Below the pieces are notes generated by a model that ran no database searches, had not been told where the DNA came from, and worked only from the letters and a program-made list of their open reading frames with translations. From Pseudonocardia sp. MH-G8 (GTDB taxonomy: Bacteria; Actinomycetota; Actinomycetes; Mycobacteriales; Pseudonocardiaceae), in NCBI RefSeq assembly GCF_002262885.1, contig NZ_NKYF01000002.1:124001-188000 (forward strand): DNA of 64,000 bases. The letters run 5' to 3'. The number at the start of each line of letters is the position of its first letter. Within the stretch, counting starts at the first letter, position 1. The position numbers and the translations under genes were made by a program. This document shows, piece after piece, positions 54,901 to 63,900 of the stretch.

Positions 54901-57900
54901 ACCGGCTCGCCCGCTCGTCGCCGGCGTCGAGGAGCCTGCGCAGGTCGGTCAGGAAGTCGCGACGCACCCGGCCGTGGACCTCGTGCGCCACGAGCTCCTC
55001 GAGCATCGCCTCGGTGATGACCACGACACCGCGCTCGTGCCAGCCGAAGGCCAGCACGTCGGTCCACGCCCGCCGCTCGGCGGGTGACATCGCTGAACGC
55101 CACCCCTCCTCGGAGAGCACCCACACCGGGGCGAGGCCGTCCCGGGGCCGCCCGCCTTGCCCGTCCATCTCGGCGTCGTACAACGCGCCCTGGCGTTCGA
55201 GCTCCGGGAGCGTACGTTCGATCTCGCTGCGCAACGACGGCGAGGGCGCTCCGTCGTCGAGGCCGACCACCCGGTTGCGGGACCCGCGCCCGCCCGGTCG
55301 CCCCGGGTCGCCGGGACCGGGACCGCGGCGCGGCGCACCGTGGCTCCGGGTCGCGGCCGGCGGTCTGACCACCGCCGGTCCCACGCCGGCCCCGGGCAGG
55401 GCCGTCGTGACCAGCGCGACGACCAGTGCCACGGCCGCGGCGACGGCGCGGACCGGTGCCCGGTTGCGCCCGTGCATCACCGCGTTCTGGGCGGTCGTCG
55501 TACGGGCGCCGATCCGCTCGCGCACCTGCGTGAACACGGCGGTGACCAGGCCGGACGCCGCGCGACGGAGCCGGTGTGGCTGCCCGGGCCCGGAGCCGGG
55601 GCGCTGGGGCCGGGCCGCAGGTCCGACGCTCTCCAACGCGCTGATCAGGTACGCGTGCTCGTCCTCGGTGAGCTCGACCGACGCTCGCCGCGCTGCGCGG
55701 GCGGCGAGGCGCCGGTCGCTCCCCCACCGCGGGGTCCACCCCGTCTCGAGGAACAGCGCCCGTGCCGAGCCGATGTCGTTCAGACCTCGGGCGGACAGCT
55801 TCGCCCCGATCGTGCCCGCGGTGGCTCCGTCGACGCCGGCATCTTCGAGCGCCGCGCGCAGCTCGTCCAGGGTCCCCACCCGCAGCGTGGCGATGAGGTG
55901 GGCCGCCACGGCCGGAATGACGACGACCGGGATCACCAACAGGGCCAGCCGCAGGTTCCCGGCCGCGACGAGGTCGCCGTAGGGGAGCCCGGCCGCGACG
56001 CGGTCGCCGACCAGCGTGGAGTAGTCGCCCAGCAGGGCGGCGGAGACCGCGACGCCCAGCGCGATCGTGGCGGCCTTCGCGGTGTTGTTGAACGAGGCCC
56101 CGGTCGCGCCCTCCACCCACCGGTTCAACGGCATTCGCGCCCAGGAGGACAGGACACCGCCCACGGTCAGCAGCGCTCCGAACGGCCACAGCCCCGGGGC
56201 GAGCAGGAGCCAGACCGCCGGGGCCGCGAGCACGACCGGCAGCAGCGTGACCCCGCGGAGCACCCGGGCCTCGCTGACCGGCGCAGCCGGCACGTCCCGG
56301 CCCAGCATCGCGGCGATCGCCCCGCGGCTGCCCAGGAGGACCTTGAGCCGGACCCAGGCCGGCCCGGTGAGCATGGTCGCCACCCCGCGCACCGTGATCA
56401 ACACGCTGACCGCGAGCGCCGTGGTCGCGAACACCGCGTGCGTCGGGTCGTTGAGCAGCACCAGCTGGTCGACCATCGTCCCGCCGAGGGCGGTGGCGTA
56501 CAGCCCGGTCAGGGCTGTGAGCAGCGGAATCGACAGCAGCGCCCGTGCCGGCCCGTGCGGCGTGCCGGCCAGCTGCCGCACGCCTCCCACGATCGACGAC
56601 CACACCGACGGCGGAGCCCGCGGCTGCGCTCCCCTGCCCTCACCGCGCATCAGCACCCACACGGCCAGCGTCAACGCCGCGGCCAGCACCGACAGCGCGA
56701 GCATCGTGGCCTGGATCCCGACCACGGCCATGCCCTGCCCGATCGCCACCGGCAACACGAACTGCGCGGCCTTGAAGGCGGTCTCGTAACGCGCGTCCCG
56801 GGCGTCCTTGAGCTCCCGCGCCACCGGGTGGTAGCGGTCCATCCGTCCGCGCACCAGGCCGCCGGCCGTGCCCATCGCACCCACCACGAACACCAGCGGC
56901 ATGAACAGCACCGCTGCCGTCGACGATCCGAGCGCCACCAGCGCCGCCGAGCCCGCGAGCCCCATGACGAGCACCGGCACCATGTTCTTGATCAGCCGGT
57001 CGCCCAGCAGGCCGGCCGCGAGCCCGACGCCCGCGGACGCGGACGTGCTCGCCGCTGACTGCCCGAGCACCCAGGACGGCGACCGGTCGTAGTTCTCGGC
57101 GAACGCCGTCGAGGAGATCCCGGGCGCGCCCGCCGCCTGACCGGGGAAGGCCCCCATCAACCCGGCCAGCGGGGCGATGAACCGCGCCCGACCGAGCACG
57201 GCCACCTCCCGGGCCCGCGCCACCTGCCGGCGCGGGTACCCGGCGGCAGCGGCCGCGTCGGACGCCGCGAGCGCCGATGCCCGCTCGGCCTCCTGCGCGG
57301 CGGACATGACCCGTTCCAACTCCCGGACCTCGCCCGACAGGCGAGCAGGCAGCCGGTACGGACCGACGTCGCGCAGGCGCGGCGGCACCCTGCGCAGCAG
57401 CCTCGTGTGCACGCGCTCGGCCCGCAGCAGCTGCCGGCGCGCCACCGCCCGCGCAGCGGCCCGACCCAGATCACGAGGGGCCGAATCCGCCGCACGATCG
57501 GCCGCGAGGAAGCGCCTGAGCGCCTCCCCCCGTGCTCGACCCGCAGCGACCAAGCGATCCGTCATACCCTCGACCGCCGCGGGCAGGCCCCGCATCTCGC
57601 GCAGCTCCGCGGCCGTCCCGTCGATCTTCCGGCTCACCCTCCGCACCGGCGCGAACAGTCGCTTCACCCCGGCGCGGTCGCCATGCGCGCGTCGCGGCAG
57701 CCCGGACAACGGCCCGGTCCGCGCCTCGGCCCGGTCCCAGATCGCCTCGCGCAGCACCTCGCGCACGGCCGCGGCCACCTCGACGGACGAACGCCGGGAG
57801 AGGTCATCGTCACCGACGACTGCCGCGAGGTCCCGCGCCATCGCCGCCCGCAGGGTCGCCGGCGCCGCCTCCCACAGCTGCCCGAACACCTCGCCCGCAG

Positions 57901-60900
57901 CGAGCACCTGCCCCTGCGGGGCGCGTTCGATCCGGAACAGACCGGCGTCGACGAACTCTCCGAGCGCCGCCAGCTCGGCCGACAGCAGGGCGAGCCCCGG
58001 GCCCTCACCACGGCGCCCCGGCACGCCCGGCAGCTCGCCCAACGCCCGCTGAAGCACCTGCAGTGGCGCAACACCCGTCTCTCCGGGGACGCCGAGCGGC
58101 CCGGCGGACGCGATCGCGTCCCACGCGGTCTCCCTCGCCGCCCACGCCCGCTTCCGCTTGACCGAGGCGCGCCAGCGCAGCGACGCCACGGCAACGGCCG
58201 CCGCCACCCCCGCAACGACCCACATCACGAGACCGCCGCCCGCCGTCGGGGCACCCGCCGCGGAGGTCACCGCAGCAGCCGGTGCGGCGAGCCCGACCAG
58301 AACACCGATCGCGGCCCCGCCGGCCACCACCACGGCCCGCAGGACCAGGCGCGACAGCGATCGCCGCAGAGCTGTGGCCATCCGCCCGGCATCCGAGTCA
58401 GCGCTCGCCGCGCCTGGCCGCCCGGTCGGGTCGGCCTCGGCACGGCCGGCTCCGACGGCCGGTACGTTCAGCGGCCGCGCCAGGACCTGCTGTACCACGG
58501 CTTCGTCCAGCGAGGCCTTCGTCCTCCCGCCCCCCGTCAGCCTTCGGTGGATCGACCGGTTCTCGACCTCGTGCGCGCGCGTGTCGTGCGCGCCCCACCG
58601 CACCCCCTTGCCCTCCAGGTCGAAGTGGCCTCGCTCGTGCTCGACCACATCGGCGAGCAGCCCTGCGTCCCGTTCGATCTCCGCCAACCGGTGCTCCAGC
58701 ACCGTGATCACGCCGATGACCTCGCCGGTCCGAACGTCCCGGTCGCTGAACCCGAACGCGATCAGTCGCTCGGCGAGGTCGACCGCACGTGCCGGCGCGA
58801 CCTCGAGCTCCTGCAGCTCTCGGATCAGCTGCTCCCCGCGGGGGACGAAGAAGTCCTCCTGGGGACGCAGGCCCGCGCTCACGGGGCCCCGGCTCAGCGG
58901 CGGGCGGCCCGCACGCAGCCTCGCCGCCACCGCGCGCCGCCACATCGACACCAGCGCCGTACGGACCAGCGCCGTCTCCTCCCTTGTGAGAGAAGGCCCC
59001 TTGGCCAGCGCGCCGCCGTCCAGCTCACCCGACCCGTCCCCGTCGCCCGACGTCCTGAGGCCGCGCGCCCACTGCCGGACGGCGACGAACAGGTCGCGCC
59101 ACATCGTCGAGGCGTCGTTGACGAAGATCGGCGTGTCCCACGTGATCTCGACGTCGTCGGGGTCCGCTGCGCGCTGCAGCAGATCGCGGCGGCGGTGGTT
59201 GCCCTGCAACACCACGCCGGGTGCGAGGGGGTGCGTCGCCATGAACTGCCCGTCGGCCGGTGTGAAGACCGCCCGCAGCAGATCGGACGCGGAACGCCCC
59301 GACGCCCTCTCGACCCTGGCGGACCGGGGCGGGTTCCCCGCTCGCAGGTCCGCCAGATCGGCGACCTTCGCGTTCGCCCTGGGACGGCGGCCCTCCAGCC
59401 GCCAGACCAGGAAGCGGTTGCCGAGCCAAGCCAGCGGGACCGCGAGCAGCCGGCGCGTCTGCCAGACCAGCGTGGACAACCCGGCCACCGCGGCACCGCC
59501 GGTCCAGCGGTGGATCGCTGTGCGGGGCGCGGTGCTGCCACCCAGGTGCGGGGTGAGCCGGTGCAGCACCCACAACGCGGTGGCCGCGGCCCATCCGGAG
59601 ATCGCGGTGACGGTGGTCGCCGCGGCCGGATCGAGCGCGAGGACGAGGCCGACTCCCGCCCCGACCAGCACCAGCCCGGACCCCACCGCCACGAACGACG
59701 ACCGGGCACCGGGCCGGCCCGCAGGAGGGCTGTGGGTCAGCCGGGCCCGCCACTGCTCGAACCGCGACACCCCGAGCATCGCACCGACGACGAGGCCCGA
59801 CAGCGCGACCGCCGTCACCACCAGCGGCCACTGCCGCGGCCACAACGCCAGCACTCCCCAGAGCACCAGGCTCACGTTGCCCGCCGCCCCCATCACCCGC
59901 AGGTAGGTGCCCCCGAACCGGCCCGGCCGCGTCGCCTCCACGATGCCCAGCACGCTGTTGTAGGCGAACGCCACCGTGAGCACCACCGTGGCCGCCAGCA
60001 TCACCGGGTCGTACGCCACCCACCCGTTCTGGAACATGAGCAGCGCGTTGCCGACGTTCGAGGTGATCGGGAACGCCACCCAGGTCACCAACCACCCCGT
60101 GCTCCGGTTGAGCCGCTCCCCGAGGCGGCGCACCCGGAGAGCGGTCGCGGTGACGACCGAGAGCCCGAACATCGCGACGGTCGCCGTGTACAGGCCCGAC
60201 GTCCAGGCGTCGAGACCGGACCCGGAGGACGCCGTGGCCGGGACCAGCGACAGCAGGTTCACCACGAACGAGCCCAGCAGCGGCACCGCCACGAGCACGC
60301 CCAGCCACCCGCCCAGTGGCGACAGCAGGTTCAGCCCGCCGCGCAGCGCGAACGCGGCGTTGCTCGCCTGGTCGGGGAACAGCTGCTCCGCGGCCGCCAC
60401 CGGAACCGCGACGGCCAGACCTGCCACACCGAGCAGCACCACCCGTACGAGCTGCTGGGAGGGCGGGCCGCCGAACCCGATCGGCGCCGCCCACGTCCCG
60501 GCCCCGACGAGCAACGCGCTGAGCGCGATGAGGGCGCCGCGAGCCACGTCCGGCGCGGACGCCGCCGAGTGCACCACCCAGACGCCGGCTCCGAGCGCGA
60601 GCATCGAGCCGACCTGCAGGACCAGGTGGGGCAGGAGGCGGGCGAGGTTCGCCGCCCGCCACCGCTCCGCCGCCAGCTGCAGGTACGCGTGCACGAAATC
60701 CGCTGCCGTGAGACCGGTCGCGCGCGGCGACACGTGCGGCGACCACGCGAACCGCAGCGCCGAGCCGGCTTCCAGCCACGCCGCCCGCAAGCTGCGGGCC
60801 CCGTTGCGCAGCAGAGCGCGCCAACGTCCGATCCTGATCAGCCGGTCCAGGTTTCGGGACACCACCACGCCCGCCGTCAGCACGGCCACCGCCCCGGCGG

Positions 60901-63900
60901 CGACCACCGCGGCCAACGGACCCGCGGTGACGGCGAACAGGCCCACCAACGCTGCGGCGCCGAGCGCCACCGCGGTCCGGACCTCGACCGCGCCGGTGTC
61001 GCCGCGCGCCCGGGTGGTACCCGTACCCGTGCCCGCGGGCCGGGTGCCGCCTTCGCGGGAGCTGGACCCCGGCGCGGCCGGGCTGATCGTCGACCCGTCC
61101 GACCCGCTGCCGGTTCCCGGGCCGTGGACGGGGATGACCACGGCGGTCCGGTCGTCGAGGGAGCCGGCCGCCGCCGCGGCATCGACCAACCGGCGGGCGC
61201 CCGAGGCCGGGTCGTGCATGGCCGCGGGCACATCGAGCACGGCGGCGAGGTCCTCGGGCCGGCGGAAGGGATCGGACACCCCGTCGGTGACCAGCACCAG
61301 CAGGGCGGGACCGGCGACGGTGACCGTCGTGGTCGCCGCCGCGGGCGCGGGGTTCTGGCCGAGCACCCGGGTGGCCACCGAGGTCGGGTCCCACGCCACC
61401 TGGGTCTCGGCGCTGTGGCGGGTGGCGAGGTTGTCGTCGGAGGTCAGCTGCCGCACGGTCCCGTCGGCGTGGACCAGGTAGGCCCGGCTGTCCCCCACCC
61501 CGATCAGCACGATCCGGGCGCCGTGACCGGCCTGGGGCTCGACCACGGCGGCGAGGAAGGTGGTGGTCTCCGCGGTGACCGCACCCGAAAGCGGTGTGGT
61601 CGCGGCGGCCGCGGCGTCGAACGCCGCTCGGGCGACGTCTTCCTGGGCGCCCGAGCGTGGCTGGTGGGCCGCGGCGGCGAAACCGGCCTCGGCCGCCCGG
61701 TGCGCGGCCGAACCGCCGGCGTGCGCGCTCCCCTGCTGGTCGGCGAGCACACCGAGCACCCGGCCCCGCGCGGTACCCGCCCGCCACGTGTCGCCGTTGC
61801 GCCTGCCCACGTCGCCGGCCGCGGTGGCCGCTCCCGCTCCGTGCACGGCCACGACCTGCGCGGCCCCCGCGAGCCGGCGCCGACCGGAGCTCCCGTCGAG
61901 CTCGGCGCGCAGGACGGGGTTCGACTCCAGGATCAGGTCGCGGCGCTGGCCGTTGGCCAGGATCGCGTCGTTCAACCGGCTCCGCACCGCGTGCAGGTGC
62001 CCGCGCCGCGCGGCCAGCAGGTCGCCGCGGGTGTGCGGAACCCCGCCCGCGATGAGGATTCCCGAGTACCAGGGCAGGCGGACGCGCGCGTGGCGGGCGT
62101 GGGCGACGTGGAGGCGCGCCAGCTCCCCGTCGACCGCTGCGAGCTGCGCTTGCTGTCGGTACATCTCCGCCTCGAGCCGGGCGAGCACGCGCCGCTTCAG
62201 CCGCAGCTCCACCCGCTCGGCGCGCTCGGTCCGCGCGTTCGCCACCCGCTCCCGCAGCTGCCCGATCCACGCGCGCGACTGCTCCGGCAGCCGTCCACCG
62301 ACCGCGCGGAACAGCAGTCGGGCGGGCCACGTCACCGCGCTGAACAGCCACCGCACGAGCGTGAGCGGGGTGACCTCCGCCTTCCTGCCGAACGCCTCCA
62401 CGCCGACCTTGAGCAGGGACACGCGCAGTTCGAGGAAGTTCGGCAGCGCCGCTGCGGCCGGGCCGATGCCGAGCCCGAGGTGGAGCTGCGCGACGTGGTT
62501 GGCGAACCGCCACGCCCGCACCGACCAGTCCTGCGACACCACCCAGTGCGCGAGACGGCGGACAGGGTGGAACCCGACCACGACCGGCGGGGACGCCCCG
62601 ACCACCATCTTCTTGCCCGGCACGTAGAACGCGACGGTGAAGACCGAGATCCGGAACAGGTGCGCCACCACCGCCTGCAGCTCGGCACGGCCCAGCAGGA
62701 ACAGGCCCAGGAGCCGGTTCTTCTTCTTCGGTGCGCGCTTCGCACCCTCGGCGAGGTCGAGCACCGAGCCGTACCCGTAGTTGCCACCGCTGAACTTGAG
62801 GTTCATCCGGACAAGGCCGTTCCAGAGCTGGAAGGGCAACGGCACGACGATCGAGACCAGCTGCTGGGTCCCCACGACGAAGGCCCGGTTCCACAGCGCC
62901 GCGCGGAGCCGGGCGCGCAGCGTCCGCCGTTCTGCCGGGTCCTGGCGCTTCAGCTTCAGGTGCAGCAGCTGGTACGCGTACCCGCCCACCGGGCCGATCC
63001 ACTCCTGGAACCAGGTCGGGTAGAGCCGCCACTCACGCTGGACGGACACCGTGGGCCCCGCCGGCGTGCTCGACCGGTCCCACAGCTCCCGCACGTAGGC
63101 GGGCGGCGACCACACCATCCGCAGCGCCGAGACCGCGCCCTGCCACACCGGCCCCCAGTCGGGGGACCTGGTGCGCACCGCCGCGCCCCAGCGCGACCCC
63201 GCCAGCGCCGGGCCGTACACCGCGACCGCGACCAGCACCACGGTGGCCGTGCCGATACCGGGCACCCACGACGCGGCGTTCGACACGGCACCCGCCGTGA
63301 CGCCGGCAGCGGTGTCCGCCCCGAACAGCTGACCGGCCAGCACCGGAACCAGCACCGTGGCGATGCGTCCCGACCACCGCAGCGCCGGCGGTGCCCGCGG
63401 GTGCACGCTCCCCCGGAGCCGCGATCCCCGCAGCCCGGCCACCCCGCGCGCGATCGCGACCGCCACGGCGACAGCGCCCACCGCGGCGGCCACCAGCACC
63501 GCGGGACCCGTACCCCCGAACAGGTGGACCGCGCCGACAACCGCGCCGACGAGCGACACCGCGCCCACCACCCCCGGTCGAACGGAGCCGGAGTCGCGAC
63601 GCGGCGCGGACGTGCCGGCGCCGCCCGACGGGACGGCGCTGCCCCGCGCTGTGGTCCCCGTCGTGGTCCCGGCCGGCCCGAGACGGATGACGACAGCCGT
63701 CTTGTTCCCGGCGCCTCCGCGGCCGGTAGCCGTATCGATGAGGGCGTCGGCCGCCGGGCCCGAGCCGGACGCCGCGGACACCACGGCGCCCAGGTCATCG
63801 GCGGCCGGGAAGAAGTCGTGCAGCTCGTCGGTGGCCAGGACGACCGTGACGGCCTCGCTGACCTCCCGCACCTCCACCCCGGGCTCGAACGCGGCGTCGC

